From positions 4,905,501-4,969,500 of the forward strand of contig NZ_CP060131.1 of the NCBI RefSeq assembly GCF_014235185.1: a stretch of DNA of 64,000 nt, in the 5' to 3' direction. This DNA comes from Pseudonocardia petroleophila. GTDB taxonomy: Bacteria; Actinomycetota; Actinomycetes; Mycobacteriales; Pseudonocardiaceae. Positions 41,310 to 51,018 of the stretch are shown in pieces (position 1 is the stretch's first letter; each line of letters starts with the position of its first letter). A program made the translations under genes and the position numbers. A model generated the notes under the pieces. It was not told where the DNA came from. It did no database searches and was given only the letters and a program-made list of their open reading frames with translations.

Positions 41310-43100
41310 TTGGAAGCCGACATGCAGAAGCTGTCCCGTCGCGCCGGGCGCGACACCGTCACCGCCGCCGACACGGCGCAGGCCCGCGAGGTCTCGCTGC
41401 GTCGCATCGGCCGTCTGTTCACCCCCCACCGCCGCGCGCTCGCGGTCGTCACGGCGATCATCGTCGCGTCGTCCGTCGTCGCGCTGGCCTCGCCGTTCCT
41501 GCTCCGCGCGGTGATCGACACCGCCCTCCCGGAGCGCGACATCCCGCTGCTCGCCTGGCTCGCGGGCGCGATGGTCGCGGTCGCCGCGATCACCGCCGCC
41601 CTCGGCGTCGTGCAGACCTGGATCGCCACCTCCGTCGGCCAGCGGGTCATGCACCGGCTGCGCACCGACGTGTTCGCCCACCTGCAGCGCCAGTCGATCG
41701 CGTTCTTCACGCGCACCCGCACCGGCGAGGTGCAGTCGCGCATCACCAACGACATCGGCGGCATGCAGACCGTCGTCACCTCGACGGCCACGTCCGTCGC
41801 CTCCAACCTGACCACCGCGGTCGCCACGGCCGTCGCGATGGCCGTGCTGTCCTGGCAGCTCTCGCTGATCTCGCTGGTCGTGCTGCCGCCCGCGGTCTAC
41901 CTGACCCGCCGGGTCGCGCAGATGCGCCGCGCCATCACCGCGCGCCAGCAGCGCGAGCTCGCCGACCTCAACGTCACCGTCGAGGAGGGCCTGTCGATCA
42001 GCGGCATCCAGCTCTCGCGGACGATGGGCGCGGGCCCCGCGCTCGTCGAGCGGTTCACCGGGTCCTCGGCCCGGCTCGTCGACCTGGAGCTGCGCAGCCA
42101 GCTCGCCGGACGCTGGCGGATGGCCTCGACCGGGGTGGTGTTCGCCGCCGTGCCGGCCGTGATCTACCTCGGCGCCGGGTTCACGACCACCCTGTCGATC
42201 GGCACGCTCGTCGCGTTCACCACCCTGCAGGCGGGGCTGTTCCGGCCCCTGCTGGGCCTGATGAGCGTCGGGGTCTCGCTGGTCAGCTCGCTCGCCCTGT
42301 TCGCCCGCATCTTCGAGTACCTCGACCTCCCCGTCGAGGTCGACGACCCGGCCGACCCCGTCGAGATCGACCCGGCGCGGATGCGCGGGCACGTCCGCAT
42401 CGACGACGTCACCTTCGCCTACCCCGGCGCCGACACCGCGGCCGTCGCGGGCGTCACCCTCGACGTCCCCGCCGGCAGCACGCTGGCCCTGGTCGGCGCG
42501 ACGGGCTCGGGCAAGTCGACGCTCGCCGCGCTCGTCGCCCGCCTCTACGACCCGGACGCCGGACGCGTCACGATCGACGGCGTCGACCTGCGCGACATGC
42601 GCCTCACCGACCTCGCCTCGGTCGTCGGCGTCGTGAGCCAGGAGACCTACCTGCTGCACACCACGGTGCGGGAGAACCTGCGCTACGCCAAGCCGGACGC
42701 GACCGACGCCGAGATCGAGGCCGCGGCCCGCGCCGCGCAGGTGCACGAGCTGATCGCGGCCCTGCCCGACGGCTACGACACCCTGGTCGGCTCGCGGGGG
42801 CACCGCTTCTCCGGGGGCGAGAAGCAGCGCCTGGCCATCGCCCGGACCCTGCTGCGCGACCCCCGCGTGCTGGTCCTCGACGAGGCCACCTCGGCGCTGG
42901 ACACCAGCACCGAGAAGGCCGTCCAGGCCGCGTTCGACGCGCTGTCCCGCGGCCGCACCACGATCACCATCGCCCACCGCCTGTCCACCGTCCGCGGCGC
43001 CGACCGGATCGCGGTCGTCGACCACGGCCGGATCGCCGAGTCCGGCACCCACGACGAGCTGGTCGCGCGCGAAGGCCGGTACGCCACACTGGCGGCATGA
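41310..43100 (+). CDS. ABC transporter, fused permease/ATP-binding (multidrug exporter type)
   Basis: A 596-residue type IV ABC half-transporter. About six transmembrane helices (residues 45-330) are followed by an ATPase with Walker A GATGSGKST, Q-loop VVSQETYLLHT, signature FSGGEKQR and Walker B VLVLDEATSALD. TTG 41310 was chosen because GGAAGGA (41296-41302) is 7 nt upstream; ATG 41322 is 4 codons downstream and less well placed. It probably works as a homodimer exporting a toxic or lipid substrate under MarR control. It is coupled to the following SDR gene (ATGA). Confidence 0.9.
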   Translation: MEADMQKLSRRAGRDTVTAADTAQAREVSLRRIGRLFTPHRRALAVVTAIIVASSVVALASPFLLRAVIDTALPERDIPLLAWLAGAMVAVAAITAALGVVQTWIATSVGQRVMHRLRTDVFAHLQRQSIAFFTRTRTGEVQSRITNDIGGMQTVVTSTATSVASNLTTAVATAVAMAVLSWQLSLISLVVLPPAVYLTRRVAQMRRAITARQQRELADLNVTVEEGLSISGIQLSRTMGAGPALVERFTGSSARLVDLELRSQLAGRWRMASTGVVFAAVPAVIYLGAGFTTTLSIGTLVAFTTLQAGLFRPLLGLMSVGVSLVSSLALFARIFEYLDLPVEVDDPADPVEIDPARMRGHVRIDDVTFAYPGADTAAVAGVTLDVPAGSTLALVGATGSGKSTLAALVARLYDPDAGRVTIDGVDLRDMRLTDLASVVGVVSQETYLLHTTVRENLRYAKPDATDAEIEAAARAAQVHELIAALPDGYDTLVGSRGHRFSGGEKQRLAIARTLLRDPRVLVLDEATSALDTSTEKAVQAAFDALSRGRTTITIAHRLSTVRGADRIAVVDHGRIAESGTHDELVAREGRYATLAA

Positions 43101-43861
43101 TCGGTCGCACGGCCCTGGTCACGGGCGTCAGCAGGCGGCGCGGCATCGGGTTCGCCCTCGCCCGGCGCCTGCTCGCCGACGGCCACCGCGTCTTCGCCCA
43201 GTCCTTCAGCCCCTACGACGCCACCGAGCCCTGGGGCGCCGACCCGATCGACGAGGTGCTCGACGAGCTCGGCGGCGAGGGGCCGCGGTTCGCGCACACG
43301 GCCGTCGACCTGGCCGACCCGGCGGCCCCCGCGGCGCTCGTCGCGGCGGCCGTCGAGCGGTTCGGCGGGATCGACACCCTGGTCGTCAACCACGCCCGCT
43401 CCCAGGACGCCACGCTCGCCGAGATCGACGCCGCGATGCTCGACGCGGTGTGGGCGGTCAACGTGCGGGCGTCGCTGCTGCTCGTGCAGGCCTTCGCCGA
43501 GCAGTACCGCGGCGAGGCCGGCCGGGTCGTGCTGTTCACCTCCGGCGCGCACCGCGGCCCGATGACGCGCGAGATCCCCTACGCGGCCACCAAGGCGACG
43601 CTGGCGGCGATCACCGAGACGCTGTCCGACGCGCTGGTCGGGCGCGGGATCACCGTCAACTGCGTCAACCCCGGCCCCACCGACACCGGCTGGGCCACCC
43701 CGGAGCTCACCGAGCAGGTGCGCGACCACCTGCCCCGCGGCCGCTGGAACCGTCCCGACGAGGCCGCGGCCGTCGTCGCGCTGCTGCTCTCCCCCGACGC
43801 GGGGTCGATCACCGGGCAGGTCGTCGACGCCGAGGGCGGGTTCCGCCGCTCCACCGTGTGA
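43097..43861 (+). CDS. SDR family oxidoreductase
   Basis: A 254-residue short-chain dehydrogenase. The cofactor loop is TGVSRRRGIGFALA and the active site is GAHRGP...IPYAATKATLAAI, with the usual Tyr/Lys present. The expected NNAG motif reads NHAR (VVNHARSQ), a departure from the classical consensus. It is coupled to the ABC exporter by a 4-nt overlap, so it may modify the exported compound or be a resistance enzyme (inference). Confidence 0.88.
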   Translation: MIGRTALVTGVSRRRGIGFALARRLLADGHRVFAQSFSPYDATEPWGADPIDEVLDELGGEGPRFAHTAVDLADPAAPAALVAAAVERFGGIDTLVVNHARSQDATLAEIDAAMLDAVWAVNVRASLLLVQAFAEQYRGEAGRVVLFTSGAHRGPMTREIPYAATKATLAAITETLSDALVGRGITVNCVNPGPTDTGWATPELTEQVRDHLPRGRWNRPDEAAAVVALLLSPDAGSITGQVVDAEGGFRRSTV

Positions 43862-43956
43862 CCGGTGACCCGATCGGGTGGCGTCCCGGTCACACCTTCG
43901 GGGCCGATCGCCGTGCGGAACCTGACGGCGGGCCGCACCGTGGGGAAGCTGGGGTC

Positions 43957-44109
43957 ATGCAGCTCACCCGATACGTCCTGGCCGGAGCGCTCGCGATGGC
44001 CCTCGCCATCGGCGGTGCGACGGTCGCGTTCGCCGCGGACGCGCCGGGCAACCGCGGGTGGTCGGCGCCGGTCGGGGCGGCCGACGAGTTCGCCGACCGC
44101 TCCGAGTAG
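43957..44109 (+). CDS. Small secreted protein, hypothetical
   Basis: A 50-residue protein starting MQLTRYVLAGALAMALAIGG with a signal peptide and a likely cleavage after AFAAD. The mature part is only about 24 residues, acidic, with one PGNRGWSAPVG stretch. The ATG follows GGAAGCTGGGG. It could be a short secreted peptide. I do not recognise the family. Confidence 0.6.
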   Translation: MQLTRYVLAGALAMALAIGGATVAFAADAPGNRGWSAPVGAADEFADRSE

Positions 44110-44117
44110 ACCCGCCC

Positions 44118-44930
44118 CTAGCCCCGGTCCGGGCCGCCCGCCGCCCGGTACACCTGGGCGGCGGCGCGGCTGAAGCCGTCGGGCAGGCCGACGGCGGCGA
44201 TCGCGTCCGCGGCCTCCTCCATCTCCCCCGCCCAGCGCCACGCCTTGGCCGAGGACCGGGCGGTCACCTCGCTGATCCGGGCGCCGTAGTCGATGCCGTC
44301 GCGGGCCAGCTCGTCGCGCAGGGCGTCCTCGACCCCGTGGGCGCGGGCGGCCTGCGCGAGCGTCAGCCACAGGGCGGGGACCGCCTTGCTCTGCAGCCCG
44401 AAGCACGCCTTCAGCGCGCTCGCCGCGCCGAGGTCGGCCCCGAGCACGCGGGCGTCGAACGGGGAGTGCGCGAACAGCTGCGCCACCTCCTCGGCGCGGG
44501 CGCCGGACAGCCACAGCACCGTGCTCCCCCGCTCCCACGCGGGCGGCCCGATGATCGACCCGTCGACGACGTCCCCGGCGCCGAGCAGGTCGGCGATCGC
44601 CGCGACCGTGCCGGGCGAGACGGCGTTCGCGTCGACGTAGAGCGGCCGGTCGGGCCGGTCGGCCAGTGCCCGCGCCACCTGCGTCGCGACGTCGAGCGCG
44701 GCGTGCGGCGGGCAGATGGAGACGATCACGTGCGAGCGGCGGGCGAGTTCCGCGAGGTCGGGCACGGCGACGAGGTCGGCGGTCTCCGCGCGCTTGGAGG
44801 TGGGCACGCTCCGCGCGGCCGCGGCCCAGATGACGGCGCCCGCCACGGGCTTGAGGGCCGAGCCGAGGGCGGCACCCATCACGCCGGGGTGCAGGATCCC
44901 GATCACCGGGCGGGGCGGCAGCGCGCTCAT
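44118..44930 (-). CDS. NAD(P)-binding DUF1932 domain protein, hydroxyisobutyrate-dehydrogenase-like
   Basis: A 270-residue protein. The N-terminal 6-phosphogluconate dehydrogenase-type Rossmann domain has GILHPGVMGAALGSAL and VIVSICPPHAA; the C-terminal helical domain matches DUF1932 (ASALKACFGLQSKAVPALWL, where the Lys is the family's catalytic candidate). The substrate is unknown. It is coupled to the membrane hydrolase gene upstream (ATGA). Confidence 0.83.
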   Translation of the reverse strand: MSALPPRPVIGILHPGVMGAALGSALKPVAGAVIWAAAARSVPTSKRAETADLVAVPDLAELARRSHVIVSICPPHAALDVATQVARALADRPDRPLYVDANAVSPGTVAAIADLLGAGDVVDGSIIGPPAWERGSTVLWLSGARAEEVAQLFAHSPFDARVLGADLGAASALKACFGLQSKAVPALWLTLAQAARAHGVEDALRDELARDGIDYGARISEVTARSSAKAWRWAGEMEEAADAIAAVGLPDGFSRAAAQVYRAAGGPDRG

Positions 44931-45745
44931 GGGGTCATCATGGCCGCTGCGGAGATCAGCTGCTCGACCCGGTCCCGCAGGTCGAGCAGCACCGGCGCCA
45001 CCCCGGGCACGACGAGCGCGACCAGCACGAACGCCGCCACCGTGAGGCCCGGCGCGACGAGCCACGCCTCCACCTTCCCGCCGGTGCGGAACCGCATCGC
45101 GCGCGGGCTGCCGACCGGGTACCAGCGGCGCTGCCGGATCGGCAGCGGCCACAGCAGCGGCGCCCCCGACTCGGTGACCGCGTCGCCGACGGAGTGCACG
45201 ACCATCCCCAGCGTCACCGCGGTGCCCAGCCAGCCCGCGGTGCCTGCGGTCCCGCCGGGCACGTACACCTGCACCGCGAAGGTCAGGCCCGCCGCGACCA
45301 CCAGCGACGGCGGGCCGGGCACGATCGCGTCGAGGCCCTTGATCGCGAGCGCGAGGCAGACGAACAGCGTCCCGAGCAGCACCGGCGTGCCCCAGGCCGC
45401 GGACGCCAGGTTGATCCCGAGCCCGAGCAGCACCGCCCCGAGGACGGTGTGGGTGAGCCCGCGGTGCGTGCCCTTACCGGTGTCGCGCCGGGCGCGGGTG
45501 AGCCGGTACACCAGCCCGGACAGCGGCCGCACCACCTGCGAGGCGAGGAAGGACGCCGCGGTGAAATGCTTCGTCGCCGTCGAGCTCGGATGGTCGAGAT
45601 CCGGCAGCAGCGCGGCCCCCGCGCACACCGCGGCGAAGGTGAGGACGGACCCCGCGGACGGCTCGACGCCGAGGGCGAGGGGGACGTACCCGGCGACCGC
45701 CAACCCGAGGACGGCACCGGACGTGGCATGACTGACCCCGAGCAC
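44927..45745 (-). CDS. Membrane-bound metal-dependent hydrolase, YdjM-like
   Basis: A 272-residue membrane protein. Metal-ligand motifs of the YdjM family are HATSGAVLG at the N-terminus, LLPDLDHPSS, HRGLTHTVLG and HSVGDAVTESG, interspersed with several transmembrane helices. Family function is poorly known (a membrane hydrolase, LexA-regulated in E. coli). GTG 45745 follows TAGCGT (45757-45752) by 6 nt, so it is probably leaderless. Confidence 0.85.
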   Translation of the reverse strand: MLGVSHATSGAVLGLAVAGYVPLALGVEPSAGSVLTFAAVCAGAALLPDLDHPSSTATKHFTAASFLASQVVRPLSGLVYRLTRARRDTGKGTHRGLTHTVLGAVLLGLGINLASAAWGTPVLLGTLFVCLALAIKGLDAIVPGPPSLVVAAGLTFAVQVYVPGGTAGTAGWLGTAVTLGMVVHSVGDAVTESGAPLLWPLPIRQRRWYPVGSPRAMRFRTGGKVEAWLVAPGLTVAAFVLVALVVPGVAPVLLDLRDRVEQLISAAAMMTP

Positions 45746-45803
45746 GCGGTGACGCTACGCAACCGGCGGGGCGACGTCGGTGAGGCGCGCCGCCCGCTCG
45801 TCG

Positions 45804-46799
45804 CTAGGGCGGATCGGGCAGGCCCAGGGTGTCCAGGAGCCGCGTCGCCGCCAGCGTCGCCGTCAGGTCACCGCTGCGGACCTCGGCCTCCACCTCGCCC
45901 AGGGTGTCCTTCGCGCTGGTCTGCAGGCGGTCCATGAGCTGGTCGCGGACCATCGCCCACATCCACTCGACCTGCTGGTCGGCGCGGCGGCGGCCCAGCG
46001 ACCCGTCGGCCTCCAGGGTGGAGCGGTGATCCTGGACCGCCGCCCACACCTCGTCCATCCCGGCGCCGGTCTGCCCGCTGCAGGCCAGCACCGGCGGGCG
46101 CCAGGTGTCGTGGGCGGGCGTCATCATCCGCAGCGCGCCGGCGAGCTCGCGGGCGGCGACCCGCGCATCGCGCTCGTGGGACCCGTCGGCCTTGTTCACC
46201 GCCACGACGTCGGCGAGCTCGAGGATTCCCTTCTTGATGCCCTGCAGCTGGTCGCCGGTGCGGGCGATGGTGAGCAGCAGGAACGTGTCGACCATCCCCG
46301 CGACGGTCACCTCGGACTGCCCCACCCCGACGGTCTCGACGAGCACCACGTCGTACCCGGCGGCCTCCATCAGCACGATCGTCTCCCGGGTCGCGCGGGC
46401 GACGCCGCCGAGCGTCCCCGCGCTCGGCGAGGGCCGGACGAACGCGCTGTCGTCGACGGCGAGCTTCGCCATCCGGGTCTTGTCGCCCAGGATCGAGCCG
46501 CGCGTCCGCGTCGACGACGGGTCGACGGCGAGCACCGCGACCCGGTGCCCGTCGCCGGTCAGACGGGTGCCGAGGGACTCGATGAACGTCGACTTGCCGA
46601 CGCCGGGCACGCCGCTGATGCCGACGCGCACCGCTCCCCCGCTGTGCGGCAGGAGCTCCAGCAGCAGCTCCTGGGCGGCGGCGCGGTGGTCGGGGCGGTT
46701 CGACTCGACCAGCGTGATCGCGCGGGCGAGCACCGACCGCGACCCGTCCCGGACACCGGCGGCGAGAGCGGCGACGTCGACCGGCGGCCGCTCAGCCAC
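45804..46799 (-). CDS. meaB: Methylmalonyl-CoA mutase-associated GTPase MeaB
   Basis: A 331-residue G3E-family P-loop GTPase: Walker A GVPGVGKSTF, switch regions DPSSTRTRGSILGDKTRM and ETVGVGQSE, base specificity NKAD. MeaB loads and protects the adenosylcobalamin of methylmalonyl-CoA mutase. It lies 63 nt downstream of mutB in the same operon. The start is GTG 46799. Confidence 0.95.
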   Translation of the reverse strand: MAERPPVDVAALAAGVRDGSRSVLARAITLVESNRPDHRAAAQELLLELLPHSGGAVRVGISGVPGVGKSTFIESLGTRLTGDGHRVAVLAVDPSSTRTRGSILGDKTRMAKLAVDDSAFVRPSPSAGTLGGVARATRETIVLMEAAGYDVVLVETVGVGQSEVTVAGMVDTFLLLTIARTGDQLQGIKKGILELADVVAVNKADGSHERDARVAARELAGALRMMTPAHDTWRPPVLACSGQTGAGMDEVWAAVQDHRSTLEADGSLGRRRADQQVEWMWAMVRDQLMDRLQTSAKDTLGEVEAEVRSGDLTATLAATRLLDTLGLPDPP

Positions 46800-46812
46800 G
46801 GGGCCTCCGGCC

Positions 46813-46858
46813 CCCGTGCGCGGGGAGGAGGGCCGGAGCCCTCTTCTCCGCGCACAGG
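46813..46858. repeat. GC-rich hairpin between mutB and meaB
   Basis: GTGCGCGG (46816-46823) pairs with CCGCGCAC (46848-46855), and the stem extends on both sides with a few mismatches. It fills most of the 63-nt gap between the two genes and could set meaB expression or mRNA stability. No T-tract follows. Confidence 0.5.
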
Positions 46859-46862
46859 GCGT

Positions 46863-49004
46863 TCAGCTCTCCCCCAGCTTCGTCAGCAGGTCCACCGCGG
46901 CCTCGGCGATCACGGTGCCCGGCCCGAAGACCGCGGCCGCGCCCATCTCCAGCAGCGTCGGGACGTCGGCGGGCGGGATCACGCCGCCGACGACGACCAT
47001 GATGTCGGCGCGGTCGAGCTTCGCCAGCTCCTCGCGCAGCTCCGGCACCAGCGTGAGGTGCCCGGCGGCGAGGGAGTTGACGCCGACGACGTGCACGTCC
47101 GCCTCCACGGCCTGGCGGGCGACCTCGCCGGGGGTCTGGAACAGCGGGCCCACGTCGACGTCGAAGCCGAGGTCGGCGAACGCGGTGGCGATGACCTTCT
47201 GGCCGCGGTCGTGGCCGTCCTGGCCCATCTTCGCGACGAGGATCCGCGGCTGGCGGCCCTCCTCGGCGGCGAACGCGTCGACCAGCTCGCGGGCGTGGTC
47301 GAACGTCGGGTTCTTCCCCGTCTCCTCGGAGTACACCCCGGAGATGATCCGGATCTGGCCCGCGTGGCGCGAGTACACCTTCTCCAGCGCGTCGGAGATC
47401 TCCCCGACGGTCGCCTTCGCCCGGGCGGCCTGCACCGCGAGCAGCAGCAGGTTCTGGTCGTCGCCGCGGGTGGCCTGGCCTGCGGCGTTCGTCAGGGCGT
47501 CGAGGGCGGCGTCGACCTCGCGGGAGTCGCGCTCCTCGCGCAGCCTGCGGAGCTTGTCGAGCTGCTCGGCGCGCACGCCGGCGTTGTCGACCTTGCGGAC
47601 GTCGAGCTGCTCGTCCTCCGCGACGACGTACTTGTTGATGCCGATGACGGGCTGGCGACCGGAGTCGATGCGGGCCTGGGTGCGGGCCGCGGCCTCCTCG
47701 ACGCGCAGCTTCGGGATGCCCGCGTCGATGGCCTGCGCCATGCCGCCCGCCTTCTCGACCTCCTCGATGTGCCCCCAGGCGCGGCGGGCGAGGTCGTAGG
47801 TGAGCTTCTCGACGTAGTAGCTGCCGCCCCACGGGTCGATGACGTCGGTGGTGCCGGACTCCTGCTGCAGCAGCAGCTGGGTGTTGCGCGCGATGCGCGC
47901 GGAGAAGTCGGTGGGCAGTGCGAGCGCCTCGTCGAGGGCGTTGGTGTGCAGGCTCTGCGTGTGGCCCTGGGTCGCCGCCATCGCCTCGACGCAGGTGCGG
48001 ATGACGTTGTTGTAGACGTCCTGCGCGGTGAGCGACCAGCCGCTGGTCTGCGAGTGCGTGCGCAGCGACAGCGACTTCGCGTTCTTCGGGTCGAACTGGC
48101 TGACCAGCCTGCTCCACAGCAGCCGGGCCGCGCGCAGCTTCGCGACCTCCATGAAGAAGTTCATCCCGATCGCCCAGAAGAAGCTCAGGCGCGGGGCGAA
48201 GGTGTCGACGTCGAGCCCGGCGTCGATCCCGGCCCGCAGGTACTCCACGCCGTCGGCCAGGGTGTAGGCCAGCTCGAGGTCGTTCGTCGCCCCGGCCTCC
48301 TGGATGTGGTAGCCGGAGATCGAGATCGAGTTGAACTTCGGCATCTCCCGCGAGGTGAAGGAGAAGATGTCGGAGATGATCTGCATCGACGGGGCGGGCG
48401 GGTAGATGTAGGTGTTGCGGACCATGAACTCCTTGAGGATGTCGTTCTGGATGGTCCCGGTCAGCGCCTTGTGCTCCACCCCCTGCTCCTCGGCCGCCAC
48501 GATGTAGAGCGCGAGGACGGGCAGCACGGCCCCGTTCATCGTCATCGACACCGACATCCGGTCGAGCGGGATGCCGTCGAAGAGCTGGCGCATGTCGTAG
48601 ATCGAGTCGATCGCGACGCCCGCCATGCCGACGTCGCCGCCGACGCGCGGGTGGTCGGAGTCGTAGCCGCGGTGCGTGGCCAGGTCGAACGCGATCGACA
48701 GGCCCTTCTGCCCGGCGGCGAGGTTGCGCCGGTAGAACGCGTTGGACTCCGTGGCGGTGGAGAAGCCCGCGTACTGGCGGATCGTCCACGGCTGCGTCGC
48801 GTACATCGCCGGGTACGGGCCGCGCAGGTACGGCGCGATGCCCGGGTAGGTGTGCAGGAAGTCGACGCCGTCGAGGTCGGCCGCGGTGTAGAGGGGGTTC
48901 ACCGCGATGCCCTCGGGGGCCTCCCACGCGCTCCCGGACCCCGCCCAGGTGTCGGCCGGGGCCGCGTCGGAGCGGAGCGGGACCTGGGTGAAGTCGGGGA
49001 TCAT
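46863..49004 (-). CDS. mutB: Methylmalonyl-CoA mutase large (catalytic) subunit
   Basis: A 713-residue catalytic subunit. The TIM barrel carries YRRNLAAGQKGLSIAFDLAT and the substrate-site segment RTHSQTSGWSLTAQD. The C-terminal cobalamin domain has the base-off motif DGHDRG (near residue 597), then SLAAGH and VVVGGVIPP. It interconverts methylmalonyl-CoA and succinyl-CoA. The start overlaps mutA's stop (TGATG), so the two chains are coupled. Confidence 0.97.
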   Translation of the reverse strand: MIPDFTQVPLRSDAAPADTWAGSGSAWEAPEGIAVNPLYTAADLDGVDFLHTYPGIAPYLRGPYPAMYATQPWTIRQYAGFSTATESNAFYRRNLAAGQKGLSIAFDLATHRGYDSDHPRVGGDVGMAGVAIDSIYDMRQLFDGIPLDRMSVSMTMNGAVLPVLALYIVAAEEQGVEHKALTGTIQNDILKEFMVRNTYIYPPAPSMQIISDIFSFTSREMPKFNSISISGYHIQEAGATNDLELAYTLADGVEYLRAGIDAGLDVDTFAPRLSFFWAIGMNFFMEVAKLRAARLLWSRLVSQFDPKNAKSLSLRTHSQTSGWSLTAQDVYNNVIRTCVEAMAATQGHTQSLHTNALDEALALPTDFSARIARNTQLLLQQESGTTDVIDPWGGSYYVEKLTYDLARRAWGHIEEVEKAGGMAQAIDAGIPKLRVEEAAARTQARIDSGRQPVIGINKYVVAEDEQLDVRKVDNAGVRAEQLDKLRRLREERDSREVDAALDALTNAAGQATRGDDQNLLLLAVQAARAKATVGEISDALEKVYSRHAGQIRIISGVYSEETGKNPTFDHARELVDAFAAEEGRQPRILVAKMGQDGHDRGQKVIATAFADLGFDVDVGPLFQTPGEVARQAVEADVHVVGVNSLAAGHLTLVPELREELAKLDRADIMVVVGGVIPPADVPTLLEMGAAAVFGPGTVIAEAAVDLLTKLGES

Positions 49005-50902
49005 CGGCCGGCCTCCTGGTAGATCGTGTCGATCACGGTGACGGCGTCGCAGCCCGCGTACAGGGTGCCGTCGAGCCCGTCGAGGTCGGACCTCCCGGCG
49101 AGCAGGACGTGCGTGGCGCCCGCCTCGCGCAGCGCGGAGACGGTCTCGGCCGCGCGCTCGGCGTAGACGTCGTCGGTGGAGCACAGGACGGCGACGGTCG
49201 TGCCCGCGTCGGCGAACGCGGTGGTGACGTCGGACGCGGTCTCGGTCGGGCCCGCCTCGACTGGCTCGATCCCGCCGGCCTGCAGCAGGTTGCGGGCGAA
49301 CCCGGCGCGCGCGGTGTAGGCCGCGAGCGGGCCGAGCGTGGCGAGGAACGCGCGGGGCCGGGACCCGGATTCGGCGAGCCGGGCGTCGGAGCGGTCGCGG
49401 AACGCCTCGTAGACGCCGGCGGGGCGGTAGACCGGGAGCCCCCCGGTCGGTGCCTCGGGCAGCGGGCGGCGCTCGACGGGCTTCTCGTCGAGGTCGGGGA
49501 ACTCGCTGACGCCGGTGAGCGGGCGCTTCCGCGTGGCGGCGTCGCGCTCGCGGCGGGCCCGGACCTCCCCGGTCCGCTCGGCGAGCCATCCCGAGTCGAG
49601 CACCGCGACCGCCCCGCCCGCGGCCTCGATCTCCTGGAAGAACGCCCAGGACGCCTGCGCGAGCTCGTCGGTGAGGGACTCGACGTAGAACGAGCCGCCC
49701 GCCGGATCGATCACCCGGGCGACGTGCGACTCCTCGACCAGCAGCGCCTGGGTGTTGCGGGCGATGCGGCGGGAGAACGGCTCGGACGCCCCGAGCGCGG
49801 AGTCGAACGGGGCGACGGTGACGGCGTCGGCTCCCCCGACGCCCGCGGAGAACCCGGCGAGGGTGCCGCGCAGCAGGTTCACGTAGGGGTCGCGGCGGGT
49901 GTACATCGTCGGTGAGGCGACGGCGTGCTGGGCCATCGGCTGGGCATCCCCGCAGGCCTCCGTGACGCGGGACCACAGCCGTCGGGCCGCGCGCAGCTTC
50001 GCGATCGTCGGGAACTGCTCGGCGGTGGCGGCGAGCCGGAACTCCAGCAGCCGCGACGCCGTCGGGATGCCGAGGTCGGCCAGCACCCGCAGGTACTCCA
50101 GTCCCGCGGCGAGGGCGAAGCCGAGCTCCTGGGCGTCGGAGCCGCCCGCGGTGTGCACCGGCAGCGCGTCGACGACGACGGCGCGGACCAGCGGGTGCTG
50201 CTCGGCGACCCGGGTGGCGAGCGCGACGACCGAGTCGACGGGCGGGCCGTCGCCGGTGCGGGCGCGCAGGCCGATCGGGTCGAGGCCCAGGGTGCCGCGC
50301 AGGGCGTCGCCGGTGCCGCGCTCGGCGGCCAGGTCGAGGAACGCCTCGGCGAGCGCCTGCTGGTCGGGTCCGTCGAGGACGACCGGGGCGAGGTCGAGCA
50401 GCACGTCGCCGAGGACGTGCGGGAGGTCGGCCGGCGCGGTGCCGGTGAGCCAGACCGAGGTGACGCCGTTCTCCAGGTCGGCCAGCACGGCGGCGCGCGC
50501 GGTGTCGGCGTCGGTGTCGGTGTGGCGCTGGCGGACGTCCCAGCCGTCGGGCACGGGGCCGTCGGCGGTGCCGCCGCGGACGAACGGGGCCGCGCCCGGC
50601 ACGCCGACCGGGGCGTCGGGGACCGCGGTGTAGAGCGGGCGGACCGCGATCCCGTCGGGACTGGTGCGGACCAGCTTCTCGACGCCGGCGCCCGCGGGGG
50701 CGTCGTCACCGATCCGGCGGGCCTTGCGCAGCACCCCGTCGACCAGCGCGGTCCACTCCGCCTCCGTGGCCGCGGGGAACTCCGCGGCCAGCGACAGCGC
50801 GGGCGGCGCGGTGACCTCGCCGGACACGGGCACCTCGGACGACGCGGCCCCGGACGACGCGGCCTCGGACGACGCAACCTCAGACGACTCTGCCTCGGGC
50901 AT
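49001..50902 (-). CDS. mutA: Methylmalonyl-CoA mutase small subunit
   Basis: A 633-residue non-catalytic subunit. The barrel is conserved (RDPYVNLLRGTLAGFSAGVG, SRRIARNTQALLVEES, RVIDPAGGSFYVE), but the cobalamin DxHxxG motif is absent: the equivalent stretch reads LGPLAAYTARAG. This is as expected for MutA, which forms the heterodimer with MutB. The first 25 residues are Ser/Ala/Glu repeats from a 15-bp DNA repeat. ATG 50902 follows TACGAT (50914-50909) by 6 nt, so the operon message is probably leaderless. Confidence 0.95.
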   Translation of the reverse strand: MPEAESSEVASSEAASSGAASSEVPVSGEVTAPPALSLAAEFPAATEAEWTALVDGVLRKARRIGDDAPAGAGVEKLVRTSPDGIAVRPLYTAVPDAPVGVPGAAPFVRGGTADGPVPDGWDVRQRHTDTDADTARAAVLADLENGVTSVWLTGTAPADLPHVLGDVLLDLAPVVLDGPDQQALAEAFLDLAAERGTGDALRGTLGLDPIGLRARTGDGPPVDSVVALATRVAEQHPLVRAVVVDALPVHTAGGSDAQELGFALAAGLEYLRVLADLGIPTASRLLEFRLAATAEQFPTIAKLRAARRLWSRVTEACGDAQPMAQHAVASPTMYTRRDPYVNLLRGTLAGFSAGVGGADAVTVAPFDSALGASEPFSRRIARNTQALLVEESHVARVIDPAGGSFYVESLTDELAQASWAFFQEIEAAGGAVAVLDSGWLAERTGEVRARRERDAATRKRPLTGVSEFPDLDEKPVERRPLPEAPTGGLPVYRPAGVYEAFRDRSDARLAESGSRPRAFLATLGPLAAYTARAGFARNLLQAGGIEPVEAGPTETASDVTTAFADAGTTVAVLCSTDDVYAERAAETVSALREAGATHVLLAGRSDLDGLDGTLYAGCDAVTVIDTIYQEAGR

Positions 50903-51018
50903 CCCGCGATCGTAGTGAGTGGCCGGCGGCGCGGCCGGACCCGCCGTGGGTGGTTCCGCTCACGTACGGCGCACGGCCGGCTCCGCAGCCGGGTGACGCC
51001 CGGGGGCGCCATGGCCGT

